Assembly (NCBI GenBank): GCA_002683515.1
Contig: NYTN01000053.1
Span: 1 to 35,555 of the forward strand
Reading direction: 5' to 3'
Length of the DNA stretch: 35,555 nucleotides
From: Rhodobiaceae bacterium
Lineage (GTDB): Bacteria; Pseudomonadota; Alphaproteobacteria; RS24
Shown here piece by piece: positions 18,314 through 26,699 of this stretch. The position numbers were made by a program, and so were the translations under genes. The notes under the pieces are model-generated. The model made no database searches. It was given only the letters and a program-made list of their open reading frames with translations, and was not told the origin of the DNA. How positions within the stretch are numbered: the stretch's first letter is position 1; each line of letters opens with the position of its first letter.

Positions 18314-19293
18314 CACGTGAAGATAGTGCCAAGATAAAGCCAATCGACCCACTGGAGTCGGCATCACGCACACTCGATGCCGAGATTGCAGGTCTTGCAA
18401 AACTTAAATCCAGTCTTTCGAATGATTTTGTTACCTCTGTTGAAATGCTGGCGGGGGTGGACGGGCGAATTATCATATCCGGCATGGGCAAAAGTGGACA
18501 TATAGGTCGTAAAATTGCTGCAACCCTTGCCTCAACAGGTACTCCGGCACAATTTGTCCACCCCGGCGAAGCAAGTCATGGCGACTTAGGCATGATAACA
18601 GCTCAAGATATCGTGATAGGTCTCTCCTGGTCAGGGGAAACTCCTGAACTTGCAAATCTACTCGCTTATGTAAAACGCTTTAAAATTCCGCTGATTGGCA
18701 TTACGTCAAATACGGATAGTGCATTAGGCGTGGCGGCAAGTATCTGCCTTACATTACCTAAAGCTGAAGAAGCCTGCCCCTATGGACTTGCTCCCACCAC
18801 ATCCACAACAATGCAACTCGCTATGGGAGATGCATTGGCGGTAGCGTTGCTCCAACGTCGCGGCTTCACCAATATGGATTTCAAGAGTTTCCACCCAGGC
18901 GGCAAACTTGGCTCAGGACTGATGATTTTGAACGACATTATGCATAAGAATGATAAGCGGCCTCTTTGCGAAGGTTCTATTCTGATGTCTGAAGCATTAA
19001 TGATTATGACCGGCAAGGGCTTTGGGTGCTTGGGTGTTACTAACTCAAAAGGCGAGCTCACCGGCATTATTACAGATGGTGACTTGCGGCGTCACATGGG
19101 AACGCATTTACTGGACAAAACCGCAGCTAATATAATGACTGAAAACCCAAAAACAGTTTCAGATACTATGCTTGCTGCTGAAGCGCTCGCCGTGATGAAT
19201 GACAATAAAATTCAAAGTCTCTTCATTTGTGAAGCATCAAAACCGATTGGTTTTGTCCACTTGCATGATTTACTCCGTGCCGGGGTTGGTTAG
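18310..19293 (+). CDS. kdsD: D-arabinose-5-phosphate isomerase (KpsF/GutQ family)
   Basis: Interconverts ribulose-5-phosphate and arabinose-5-phosphate, the first step towards KDO for the LPS inner core. An N-terminal SIS domain (SGMGKSGHIGRKIAATLASTGTPAQFVHPGEASHGDLGM near residue 57, a GLSWSGETPEL sugar-phosphate loop, and the FHPGGKLG segment) is followed by two CBS domains ending at VHLHDLLRAGV. The 327-residue length fits the family. It is translationally coupled to galU. The gene ends ten bases before the convergent msrA, with a 14-base palindrome in the gap. Confidence 0.95.
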   Translation: MTREDSAKIKPIDPLESASRTLDAEIAGLAKLKSSLSNDFVTSVEMLAGVDGRIIISGMGKSGHIGRKIAATLASTGTPAQFVHPGEASHGDLGMITAQDIVIGLSWSGETPELANLLAYVKRFKIPLIGITSNTDSALGVAASICLTLPKAEEACPYGLAPTTSTTMQLAMGDALAVALLQRRGFTNMDFKSFHPGGKLGSGLMILNDIMHKNDKRPLCEGSILMSEALMIMTGKGFGCLGVTNSKGELTGIITDGDLRRHMGTHLLDKTAANIMTENPKTVSDTMLAAEALAVMNDNKIQSLFICEASKPIGFVHLHDLLRAGVG

Positions 19294-19298
19294 GGTTC

Positions 19299-19312
19299 TC
19301 AAGTTAACTTGA
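19299..19312. repeat. Perfect 14-base palindrome between convergent kdsD and msrA
   Basis: TCAAGTTAACTTGA is fully palindromic and covers the msrA stop codon a few bases after the kdsD stop. No T-tract follows on either strand. It is the second short palindrome sitting on a convergent junction in this window (compare 5901-5915). Confidence 0.35.
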
Positions 19313-19957
19313 TACTCCGATAGGACAAGCAACACCCGTACCGCCAAGCCCGCAATAACCGTTAGGGTTTTTACCTAAATATTGCTGGTGATAATCTTCA
19401 GCATAATAAAATTCGGGCGCATCAATAATTTCCGTTGTGATGGGTCCGTAACCAGCTTGTTGGAGTTTTTCTTCAAACTGAGATTTAGACTTCAGCGCCA
19501 CATTTTTTTGTGCCTCAGAGAATGTATAAATGCCTGAACGATATTGCGTTCCAAAATCATTACCTTGAGCCATACCCTGTGTCGGATCGTGATTTTCCCA
19601 GAAGATTTGTAACAACGTCTCAAAGTTGACCGCATCAGGGGTAAACACAACTCTGACCACCTCATTATGACCCGTCAAACCTGAGCAAACCTCTTCATAT
19701 GTAGGGTTAGGGGTTAGACCCGCCGCATAACCTACCTGTGTAGAGAATACATCTGCACCTTCCCAAAACTTTCGTTCTGCGCCCCAAAAACAGCCCATAC
19801 CGAACAGGGCAAATTCTACCCCATCCGGCCAAGGTGACATCAAGGGCGTATCGAAAATAAAATGCTTACCCGACACATTCAATGCCATATCACGACCGGG
19901 CAATGCCTCATCCGAGCTTGGTAATTCAGCTTTTTTTCTCATTAAATTAAACACCAT
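19304..19957 (-). CDS. msrA: Peptide-methionine (S)-S-oxide reductase
   Basis: Repairs oxidised methionine in proteins using thioredoxin-recycled cysteines. The catalytic motif [11 protein letters not shown], then [37 protein letters not shown] and the C-terminal [13 protein letters not shown] with resolving cysteines are all present. About 40 residues precede the catalytic Cys-containing strand, as in long MsrA forms such as E. coli. I start at ATG 19957, six bases after GAGG, rather than the track TTG 19969 that would overlap the upstream ORF; ATG 19960 is also possible. It is the last gene of the riboswitch-led operon. No signal peptide is seen. Confidence 0.93.
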   Translation of the reverse strand: MVFNLMRKKAELPSSDEALPGRDMALNVSGKHFIFDTPLMSPWPDGVEFALFGMGCFWGAERKFWEGADVFSTQVGYAAGLTPNPTYEEVCSGLTGHNEVVRVVFTPDAVNFETLLQIFWENHDPTQGMAQGNDFGTQYRSGIYTFSEAQKNVALKSKSQFEEKLQQAGYGPITTEIIDAPEFYYAEDYHQQYLGKNPNGYCGLGGTGVACPIGVSS

Positions 19958-19965
19958 CATACACC

Positions 19966-20739
19966 TCAAACTGCTTCCCGGATACGAATATCCGACTGGA
20001 TTGTTTCAATAGGGCCTTCTCTTCGCCCCTCAAGCAACTGTCTTAGCCACGGATTTTGATCTTTCCGCGCCGCTTCAGAATTACCATGCCAGCGCATACA
20101 TCCCTCATGCAAGACTGCAATCTCATCATACGCATCATGAATATTAACCATATTTCCGATAACGGAAATCACAGTCGCCCCTCTTTTATCAACAAGGCCT
20201 TTTATCATTCGATCAATTTTTGCTGCCAAAATCGGATCAAGTCCGGCGGTAGGATTGTCGAGTAATAAAATATCAGGGTCTGTCGCAATTGCCCGTGCAA
20301 GCCCTACTCTTTTTTGCATACCCCCAGATAAATCTGCAGGCGTCAAAATAGCGTTTTCTTGGGGAAGGCCTACTTTAGGCAATAAGTCTTCTGCCCGCGC
20401 CCGTGCCGCCCGGCGCCCCATACCATCTGCCATAAGTCTAAAGGCTATGTTTTCCCAAACGGATAAACTGTCAAAAAGAGCATTTTGCTGAAACAACATG
20501 CCAATACGATGGCTCAACTCTTTGGGTCTTTGTGCTGCTGGCCCAACCTCTTGACCGTCAATTTTAATGACACCTTCTGAAGGGGCATAAAGACCGACCA
20601 AACATTTTAAAAGCACAGACTTACCAGCGGCCGCCGGTCCGATAAGTGCAAGGGACCGCCCTTGCTTTAATGATAAATCAACCTTGTCCAATGCGACCAG
20701 ATTATCAAAAGTCTTAGTGACAGCCTCAACCTGCAACAT
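19966..20739 (-). CDS. Mla/Ttg2-type ABC ATPase with degenerate catalytic residues
   Basis: An ABC-transporter nucleotide-binding subunit whose sequence is closest to MlaF/Ttg2A, the ATPase of outer-membrane lipid-transport systems ([39 protein letters not shown]). Walker A is intact but unusual, GPAAAGKS. Two catalytic positions are altered: Walker B reads [14 protein letters not shown], with Asn where the catalytic Glu belongs, and the H-loop reads ISVIGNMV where SHD or THD is expected, so the switch His is Gly. I infer ATP binding with poor or no hydrolysis. No mlaE, mlaD or mlaC lies nearby. ATG 20739 has GGAG upstream and overlaps the btuD-like stop by 14 bases, so the two ATPases are probably co-translated. 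Confidence 0.85.
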   Translation of the reverse strand: MLQVEAVTKTFDNLVALDKVDLSLKQGRSLALIGPAAAGKSVLLKCLVGLYAPSEGVIKIDGQEVGPAAQRPKELSHRIGMLFQQNALFDSLSVWENIAFRLMADGMGRRAARARAEDLLPKVGLPQENAILTPADLSGGMQKRVGLARAIATDPDILLLDNPTAGLDPILAAKIDRMIKGLVDKRGATVISVIGNMVNIHDAYDEIAVLHEGCMRWHGNSEAARKDQNPWLRQLLEGRREGPIETIQSDIRIREAV

Positions 20740-21565
20740 TTTTTTCTTCTCCGGTGACTTTGTTTGAAGGGATAATATAAGGCCCTTTGTCTGTCCTGCC
20801 AAATTCTGCATCTACATTAAACACAGATGATAAGTTCTTCTGAGATAAAACCGCTTCCGGACTTCCCATAGCCACAACTTTACCTTCACTCATTAAGACG
20901 AGCCTGTCACTTAACCGTGCTGCAAGAGTAAGGTCATGAACAATGGTAACGACAAGCTTGCCTTTAAGCGCTTCTTCTTGCAGAAGCGCAGAAAGCTTCA
21001 ATTGGCGCTCAGGATCAAGCGATGTAAACGGCTCATCCACCAGCAAAATATCTGCATCAGTCGCAAGCAAACGCGCCATTAAAATCATAGCCTGCTCTCC
21101 ACCTGACAAAGATAAGACAGATTTCTCCGCATAGGCCTCTGCGCCGCAACGCTCCATCACCTCGTATATTTTTGCATCATCAATATGACGCGTATGGAAA
21201 CTCTCTCCATGCGGTAATCGTCCAAGCGCAACAATATCTCGCGCCAAAACCGGCCAATATACTGCTTGAAATTGAGGTAAATAGGCAATCATTCTGGCAC
21301 GCCTAATAGGGTCAGACAAAATATCCGCACACCCATCATATAAAATCTGCCCTGTTTTGGGGGTCAATAAGCCTGCAAGACATTTAAGCAATGTGGTTTT
21401 GCCTGCTCCATTCGGGCCAATGAGACTTACAATCTCTCCCGCCTCCAAGCTGAGGGAAACGTTACTGAGAGTTTTTTGCATTACATCGCCAATGCCTTCA
21501 TAGCGATGACATAAATCTAAAACATCGACAGTCTTGTTAGTCTTAACCGCTACCATTTCTGCCAT
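20726..21565 (-). CDS. btuD: Cobalamin/iron-siderophore-type ABC transporter ATPase (BtuD-like)
   Basis: The ATPase of a type II (FecCDE/BtuCD) importer, binding the cytoplasmic face of the permease. Walker A GPNGAGKT, signature LSGGEQAMILMARLLA, Walker B DILLVDEPFTSLDP and H-loop VTIVHDLTLAARLSDR are all intact, unlike the ATPase encoded next to it. Its assignment to cobalamin rests on context: it sits in the riboswitch-led operon after btuB and the btuF-like gene. The start overlaps the preceding stop by 16 bases if ATG 21565 is used; ATG 21556 is an alternative. Length is normal. Confidence 0.88.
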   Translation of the reverse strand: MAEMVAVKTNKTVDVLDLCHRYEGIGDVMQKTLSNVSLSLEAGEIVSLIGPNGAGKTTLLKCLAGLLTPKTGQILYDGCADILSDPIRRARMIAYLPQFQAVYWPVLARDIVALGRLPHGESFHTRHIDDAKIYEVMERCGAEAYAEKSVLSLSGGEQAMILMARLLATDADILLVDEPFTSLDPERQLKLSALLQEEALKGKLVVTIVHDLTLAARLSDRLVLMSEGKVVAMGSPEAVLSQKNLSSVFNVDAEFGRTDKGPYIIPSNKVTGEEKNVAG

Positions 21566-22467
21566 CTTTCAGGATTATCAATTTTAGGCACACAAGTAGG
21601 GTTTAAAATCTCACCAATAATCTGCGCCGATTCCAAAAGGCGCGGGCCTGGGCGGTTATAAAAGTGATTACCATTAACTATATAGACTTCGCCGTCCTGC
21701 ACCGCCCTTAAAGACTGCCACGAAGCGCCATGTGTTAAAGTGCTGAGTTCATCGCGTGCGCGCCCTATATCAAATCCACAAGGCCCCACAATAATCACAT
21801 CAGGATCAGCAGCATGAATATCTTCCCACATCACAGTTGGCGAATGAAGCCCACTTTCACCCAGCACAACATCACCGCCACCATAAGAAATAATTTCCGG
21901 CATCCAGTTACCGGCCCCCATAAGCGGAGCCGTCCATTCCATAAAGAATACAGATTTTCTTGCCTGACCTGAGACCGCTTCAGCAAGATTTGCAAACCCT
22001 GACCTCATCTCCCGGACAAGTGCCTCCCCTCGCGCTTCACTTGACAGAGCTTTTGACAAGTTATGTATATCCGTCATCACATCATCTAGGGTCATTGGCT
22101 CAAGCGATACTAGATTCGGTGGTGTATTATGTGACCCCATCCAGTCATGCAAAGCTGTTTCCACCTCATCAAGACTAACGGCACATAGCTCACATTGCGA
22201 CTGGGTAACAATCACATCAGGTGCTAACTCAGCAAGCTTATCAGCATCTAACCGATAAACAGATACACCCTGCTCGACAAGACGACGCACATCTGCATCA
22301 ATCTTAGCCGCTTGATCCATAGGATTCATTTTTGGCTGGGTCAAAATCGGAAGATCATTCAGACCAAGCGGCCAGTCACATTCATGAGACCGGCCCACAA
22401 GATTCTGCTGAAACCCCAAAGCACAAACCAATTCGGTTGCGCTCGGAAGTAGGGAAACAATTCTCAA
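21550..22467 (-). CDS. btuF: Cobalamin-binding protein (BtuF-like) without signal peptide
   Basis: A substrate-binding protein of the helical-backbone class (COG0614/BtuF). It begins directly with the mature-domain motif RIVSLLPSATELVCALG and contains GRSHECDWP, TQSQCELCAVS and a late IVGPCGFD. The TTG start is set by a strong AAGGAGG five bases upstream, so the lack of an export signal looks real and not a start-calling error. This suits the cytosolic-looking cobalamin-binding family found in many bacteria, and the true periplasmic protein may be the one encoded at 25794. It starts 23 bases after btuB. The role in uptake is inferred from operon context. Confidence 0.82.
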   Translation of the reverse strand: MRIVSLLPSATELVCALGFQQNLVGRSHECDWPLGLNDLPILTQPKMNPMDQAAKIDADVRRLVEQGVSVYRLDADKLAELAPDVIVTQSQCELCAVSLDEVETALHDWMGSHNTPPNLVSLEPMTLDDVMTDIHNLSKALSSEARGEALVREMRSGFANLAEAVSGQARKSVFFMEWTAPLMGAGNWMPEIISYGGGDVVLGESGLHSPTVMWEDIHAADPDVIIVGPCGFDIGRARDELSTLTHGASWQSLRAVQDGEVYIVNGNHFYNRPGPRLLESAQIIGEILNPTCVPKIDNPERWQKW

Positions 22468-22490
22468 AAACGCCTCCTTCCTGTTAGCAT

Positions 22491-24335
22491 CTAAAAGTCA
22501 AAACGCAAGCCAACATTAAATGACCTGTCTGATGAACCAAAGCCATAAGCCGTCTGATAATCCTCATCGAGCAAGTTAGAAACCTTACCCTGAATTTTTG
22601 AATAGGCGTTGATTTGATAATGTGCGCCAAAATCAACGAGATTGTAATCTTCTAGGTCCACCTGCGTAGACGGAAAAGCATTAAAATTAGTATCAATGAC
22701 ATCACGCACTGATAATACCGACAGATTAGTAGTGAGTTTCTCACTCAAGCTAGCTGTAATGGTCATATTGAGTGTGTGCCGAGGGCGTCTAATCTCACGA
22801 CTACCATTTGAAAGTTTAGGGTCCTGATAGGTGTAATTTGCGGCAACAATAACACGATCACCCAGAGCCAAGTCAGCAGTCATCTCCACTCCCTCATAAG
22901 TACTTTTTCCAGGTTGTTGGAGATATTTACCATTCGAATAGCCAATAAGGTTATCAAGCGTGATTTTAAAAACACTCGCCGACAAAAACATGCCATCTCC
23001 ATTATCATAGATAATGCCGATATCTTCACTAACGCTTTCTTCGGGTTCAAGATTAACATTTCCACAAAGACCGTCCTGACAGAAAATACTTTTCCCAAAC
23101 TGCTCATATAGGCTAGGCGAACGGAAGCCTGTTCCGTAAGTTGCCCGCAACTTCAGTGCCGGGGTTAGTTCTTTCATTATAGTCGCGCGCCCCGTTTCAT
23201 GTTTGCCAAATTCTTCCTGATCATCAATACGAGCGGCAAAAGTCAGAAATAAATCCGACATTGGCATCGTCTGCCACAAAATATGAGCAGATTGGTTTTT
23301 AGCTTCATATGTCTCTGTTCCGTCATCATATTCCTCAGTTTCCATTTCTAAACCGAATAAAAACTGGTTCATTTCATTCACCGCATAATGCCCCTGATAG
23401 ACAAACATTTCGCGTATGCCCTCAGTCGAAAGTGTCGAAAAGGCCGAAACGGAAATATTTTCATCCTTGGAGGTCACCAAGCTTACTTCGTGACGAATAT
23501 TATCGCCCTGATAGGCAATACCAAGTTTTGCATTAACGCTTTCAAAGGCAGTCGTGTCATTAGAATCGACTGGCACATAATCATCATGGTTCACATCACT
23601 ATCGACATAGCGGACAGATAAATTAAGTTCCACATTGTCAGAGAGCGCCAGCCCAAACCGCCCGACAGCCGACATATATTCATAGCCGTCATCTTCTGTA
23701 TTACCGTCATCTTCATCAGCCGAAGAAAACCCGTCGCTTTCTGAAAAATTAAGAGCAACGCCATAATCCAAATTGGAAAGGCTTCCTGCCGCAAAACCTG
23801 AAGCACTATAACTGTCATAACTCCCAGCCTCTAAAGACAGGCTCTGCCGCGTTGGGCCACCATAAGCTGAAAACATGCTAACAACACCGCCAACAGCTTC
23901 ACTGCCGTAAAGCACACCATGCGATCCGCGCAATACTTCGATACGCTCGATTCCCAATGTCGTAATATGTGCCCATTCAGCTTGCTGGCTGACGGGGCTG
24001 TTTAATTGAATACCATCAAGTTGTACCACCGAATATTTTCCGGTTAACCCGCGTAAAAAGACATTCGAACTTGTACCTGGACCACCAGATGAATAACTGC
24101 TCACACCGCTGACTCGTTGCAAGACATTTTGCAAATGACGTTCCTGATAATTCAGAAAGTCTTCCTCATCCAGCACTGAAATAGATGCCCCGATTTGATC
24201 CACATTGGTTGGTATACCGGTTGCAGAAACTACAATTTCGTCAACCGCATCAGCATGGGCTACGCGAGATAAAACTAAAACAAAAAAGCAGGGTAACAAA
24301 CAAATTAAAAACAGGTAACTACGTAAAGGTAGCAT
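22491..24335 (-). CDS. btuB: TonB-dependent outer-membrane receptor, BtuB-like
   Basis: A 614-residue outer-membrane active transporter, assigned to vitamin B12 because a cobalamin riboswitch precedes it and Btu-type genes follow. An N-terminal signal sequence (LRSYLFLICLLPCFFVLVLSRVAHA) precedes a TonB-box-like DEIVVSATG, a plug domain (LQNVLQRVSGVSSYSSGG, VFLRGL, IERIEVLRGSHGVLYGSEAVGGVV) and a 22-strand-type barrel ending in SFNVGLRFDF with the terminal Phe used for barrel insertion. The start is ATG 24335 with GGAG six bases upstream; the track start 28 codons earlier lies in the leader. The compact size (BtuB is about 590-610 mature residues) agrees. Confidence 0.93.
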   Translation of the reverse strand: MLPLRSYLFLICLLPCFFVLVLSRVAHADAVDEIVVSATGIPTNVDQIGASISVLDEEDFLNYQERHLQNVLQRVSGVSSYSSGGPGTSSNVFLRGLTGKYSVVQLDGIQLNSPVSQQAEWAHITTLGIERIEVLRGSHGVLYGSEAVGGVVSMFSAYGGPTRQSLSLEAGSYDSYSASGFAAGSLSNLDYGVALNFSESDGFSSADEDDGNTEDDGYEYMSAVGRFGLALSDNVELNLSVRYVDSDVNHDDYVPVDSNDTTAFESVNAKLGIAYQGDNIRHEVSLVTSKDENISVSAFSTLSTEGIREMFVYQGHYAVNEMNQFLFGLEMETEEYDDGTETYEAKNQSAHILWQTMPMSDLFLTFAARIDDQEEFGKHETGRATIMKELTPALKLRATYGTGFRSPSLYEQFGKSIFCQDGLCGNVNLEPEESVSEDIGIIYDNGDGMFLSASVFKITLDNLIGYSNGKYLQQPGKSTYEGVEMTADLALGDRVIVAANYTYQDPKLSNGSREIRRPRHTLNMTITASLSEKLTTNLSVLSVRDVIDTNFNAFPSTQVDLEDYNLVDFGAHYQINAYSKIQGKVSNLLDEDYQTAYGFGSSDRSFNVGLRFDF

Positions 24336-24356
24336 AATAATCTCCATACAGAATTT

Positions 24357-24372
24357 GCCGGATAATTCCGGC
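24357..24372 (-). promoter_or_regulatory. Hairpin between riboswitch and btuB ribosome-binding site
   Basis: GCCGGA-taat-TCCGGC is a perfect 6-bp stem with a four-base loop that ends 11 bases before the GGAG of btuB. No T-tract follows on the minus strand, so it may belong to a translational expression platform and not a terminator. Confidence 0.45.
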
Positions 24373-24440
24373 GCTATTATTCGTCGTCTGTAACGGAAAT
24401 ACCGTCCTCCACAGTGCATCCCGCCTGTAGAAAGTAACGA

Positions 24441-24609
24441 CCATATATGGCAGGTTTCCTGGCTTGCGTATCAGCATGTTTTGTCGCCTTCCCCTTCCGG
24501 GTGGCATATGACAAACACTTCTCGCCTACAGTTGCGGGAGCAGCTACAGAGTTGGTAATAACAACCTTACTGTATTCCCTTTTACCCCCTTCACGGGGCA
24601 CCAAATATG
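24441..24609 (-). promoter_or_regulatory. Cobalamin riboswitch (adenosylcobalamin-type aptamer)
   Basis: Read on the minus strand, the conserved elements of the cobalamin aptamer occur in order: GGTGCCCC, AAGGGAATACAG, CTGTAGCTGCTCCCGCAACTG, ATGCCACCCGGAAGG, GATACGCAAGCC, and the B12 box AGCCAGGAAACCTGCC at 24449-24464. The ends CATATTTGG and CCATATATGG can form the closing P1 helix. It lies in the 5' leader of btuB and should lower expression of the whole operon when adenosylcobalamin is plentiful. Confidence 0.95.
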
Positions 24610-24616
24610 CCTAATC

Positions 24617-24645
24617 GTCATACCCTGATTGAAAAAATCGGTCAA
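24617..24645 (-). promoter_or_regulatory. Sigma70-type promoter of the btuB operon
   Basis: On the minus strand TTGACC and TATGAC are separated by exactly 17 bases (five and four of six consensus positions). Transcription would begin at about 24610, the first base of the riboswitch aptamer, which makes the assignment convincing. Confidence 0.65.
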
Positions 24646-24655
24646 GTTTTGAGAA

Positions 24656-24690
24656 ATTAGCTAAGGAATATAGGCCTTAGTTAAGCTAAT
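24656..24690 (-). terminator. Possible terminator hairpin at the end of btuC
   Basis: On the minus strand ATTAG-(CTTAA)-CTAAGG, loop CCTATATT, then CCTTAG-CTAAT forms an 11-bp stem with a five-base bulge, followed by TTTCTC. The btuC stop codon lies in the bulge. The short pyrimidine tail makes it a weak terminator; it would separate btuC from the riboswitch transcript. Confidence 0.4.
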
Positions 24691-25694
24691 CTGGCGAGGC
24701 CGCGCCCTCTCAAAAGCAAATAGATGAAAAACGGCACACCCAATAATGCCGTCACCACGCCAAGTTTTAATTCTGTCATTGTCGGTAAAAGTCGTATCAG
24801 CAAATCGGCAGCAACGAGCAGGATTGATCCAAAAATCGCAGATGGCAGAAGCGCACGGGACGGCATATACCCAAAAAACGGGCGCATAATATGCGGCGCA
24901 ACCAGCCCAACAAATCCTATGACACCGGCAACAGCCACGGCCCCTCCAATTGCCAACGCCATACCAACAGCAAGTTGACCCCTAATCTTAAAAATATTCG
25001 CGCCAAGGCTAAAGGCTGTATCTTCACCTAAAATTAGTGCATCAAGTTTTTTCCCGCCTAAAAGCATCAGACCACACCCGACAAAAATTAAGGGTAGAGC
25101 TAGCCCAACATGACTCCATGACCGGTTTTCCAGTGACCCAAGAAGCCAATAAGTGATTTCAAGCGCAGCAAAATAATTATCTGATAGATTAAGAGTAAGA
25201 GAAATACCTGACCCTGCAAAAGCACTAATCGCAAATCCGGCTAATATTAGGCGCAATGTATCACCGCGCTGTCCCGCGAGAGTAAATAGCAAAATAACAG
25301 ACACTAATGCGCCGGCACTCGCCATTAATGGCACAGCAAATGAGAGAGTTCCCGTCAAACCTATGTAAATCGCTAGCACCGCGCCTAATGCTGCGCTATT
25401 CGCGGCACCTAATATAGACGGCTCCGCGAGACCATTTTGCAAAAGCCCCTGTACGGCTGCACCGCTTAACCCCAAAGCAAAACCTATGAGCACAGCCAGC
25501 ACAAGTCGTGGCGCACGTATCTCCGATAATATCAAAGCGTTTAGATATTCTTCATTGCCACCATCTCGATAGAAAAGCCACCGCACCATATCCATTGGGG
25601 AAATAAACCCACTCCCAACCATTAAGGACGCAAATCCAACCAGCAATAATATGCCGATAAGAATAATCATGTTTCTGGAATCTTTGCGCTGCAT
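24681..25694 (-). CDS. btuC: ABC transporter permease, FecCD/BtuC family
   Basis: An inner-membrane permease of the BtuC/FecCD type that would work as a homodimer with the BtuD-like ATPase. The 337 residues contain about ten hydrophobic helices, with family motifs IRAPRLVLAVLIGFALGLSGAAVQGLLQNGLAEPSILG near residue 50 and VAVAGVIGFVGLVAPHIMRPFFG near 250. AGGG lies seven to eight bases before the ATG. It is separated from btuB, btuF and btuD by the riboswitch and is transcribed separately, divergent from the second binding protein at 25794. The substrate is inferred as cobalamin; iron-siderophore or heme cannot be excluded from sequence alone. Confidence 0.9.
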   Translation of the reverse strand: MQRKDSRNMIILIGILLLVGFASLMVGSGFISPMDMVRWLFYRDGGNEEYLNALILSEIRAPRLVLAVLIGFALGLSGAAVQGLLQNGLAEPSILGAANSAALGAVLAIYIGLTGTLSFAVPLMASAGALVSVILLFTLAGQRGDTLRLILAGFAISAFAGSGISLTLNLSDNYFAALEITYWLLGSLENRSWSHVGLALPLIFVGCGLMLLGGKKLDALILGEDTAFSLGANIFKIRGQLAVGMALAIGGAVAVAGVIGFVGLVAPHIMRPFFGYMPSRALLPSAIFGSILLVAADLLIRLLPTMTELKLGVVTALLGVPFFIYLLLRGRGLARLA

Positions 25695-25793
25695 GTTGTG
25701 ACCCTAATCGTCTCTAATTTTCTCTTCAAGTTTAAAAGCACTTATGTGACTTCATGCTGGACTTTCGATTATGGAAATGCCAACAAAAAACAC

Positions 25794-26699
25794 ATGGCAA
25801 AACTAAAACGCAAAATTCTAATTGGCTTATTGGCTGTGATGATTGTTTTTTCCAGCAACACCGGCATAACAGAAGAATTGAAAAACAATGAAACCTACAT
25901 GCCCCGTGTTGCCAGTCTGAATCTTTGCGCGGATGCTTATCTGATAGCCTTTGCAAAGTCCGAGCAGATTTTAAGTCTTACACAGCAATCCTCGGACCCT
26001 ACACTCTCAGCTTTTGTTGAAGAAGCTTCAAATTTTCCAATTTCATCTGGTCGCCTGTCAGACATCCTGCAACAACATCCGGACATTATTATCATTAACA
26101 ATTATTCACCGCCGCCAAACGACGCATTAATGTATAAGCTCGGCATTAAAATTGTGAAACTTGAGGCCTCCAATAGCTATCAATCCGCGCGTAATGAAAT
26201 TCTTGTGCTTGGGAAAGCACTGAACCGACTTGAAGCAGCAAAAGCCTATCTGGCAAAACTTGATAAGGAACTAAGAGAGGCCCAACCCTCAGAGATGACG
26301 AACAGACCAAGTATTATTAACTATCAAAGGCGTGGCATTGTCGTCGGCGAAAATCATATTCTGGATGATATAATCCAGCTTGCTGGGGCAAGGAATCTCG
26401 GACGCGATACCGAAAGAACCATCGGTCCAATGTCTCTGGAAAATCTAATCCGCCTTCAGCCGGATTATGTATTGAGCATATCTGAAAAAGATGAACGAAT
26501 TTACAACTCTGAGGATCGCGGCTCAGAGATACTAAGTCATCCTGCCCTAGAAAAGATGTTCGGCGCTGAACAACATATTTATATTCCCCAAAATTTGACG
26601 GTTTGTGCAGGTGCAACAACTCCAAAAGCTGTAGCTCATCTTGTTAATTCTTTGAGATCCTCAAGGCTAAATGCCGAGACCCGTCAAATCCTTGAGTAA
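25794..26699 (+). CDS. Periplasmic substrate-binding protein of a BtuCD/FecCD-type importer
   Basis: A COG0614-type binding protein with a clear export signal. After ATG 25794 comes KLKRKILIGLLAVMIVFSSNTGI, a basic n-region and hydrophobic core, then the mature domain RVASLNLCADAYLIAFAKSEQILSLTQQSSDP and ILQQHPDIIIINNYSP. These resemble the iron/cobalamin helical-backbone family. The track GTG at 25698 would hide the signal behind a 32-residue leader, so I prefer 25794 despite a weak ribosome-binding site. It is divergent from btuC and is the best candidate for the true periplasmic partner. Its 3' end overlaps the convergent gene by 33 bases. Confidence 0.82.
   Translation: MAKLKRKILIGLLAVMIVFSSNTGITEELKNNETYMPRVASLNLCADAYLIAFAKSEQILSLTQQSSDPTLSAFVEEASNFPISSGRLSDILQQHPDIIIINNYSPPPNDALMYKLGIKIVKLEASNSYQSARNEILVLGKALNRLEAAKAYLAKLDKELREAQPSEMTNRPSIINYQRRGIVVGENHILDDIIQLAGARNLGRDTERTIGPMSLENLIRLQPDYVLSISEKDERIYNSEDRGSEILSHPALEKMFGAEQHIYIPQNLTVCAGATTPKAVAHLVNSLRSSRLNAETRQILE

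Noticed and set aside
25695-25793. Second cobalamin riboswitch in the btuC/binding-protein divergent gap
   Set aside because: No B12 box or other aptamer motifs are present and the gap is too short.
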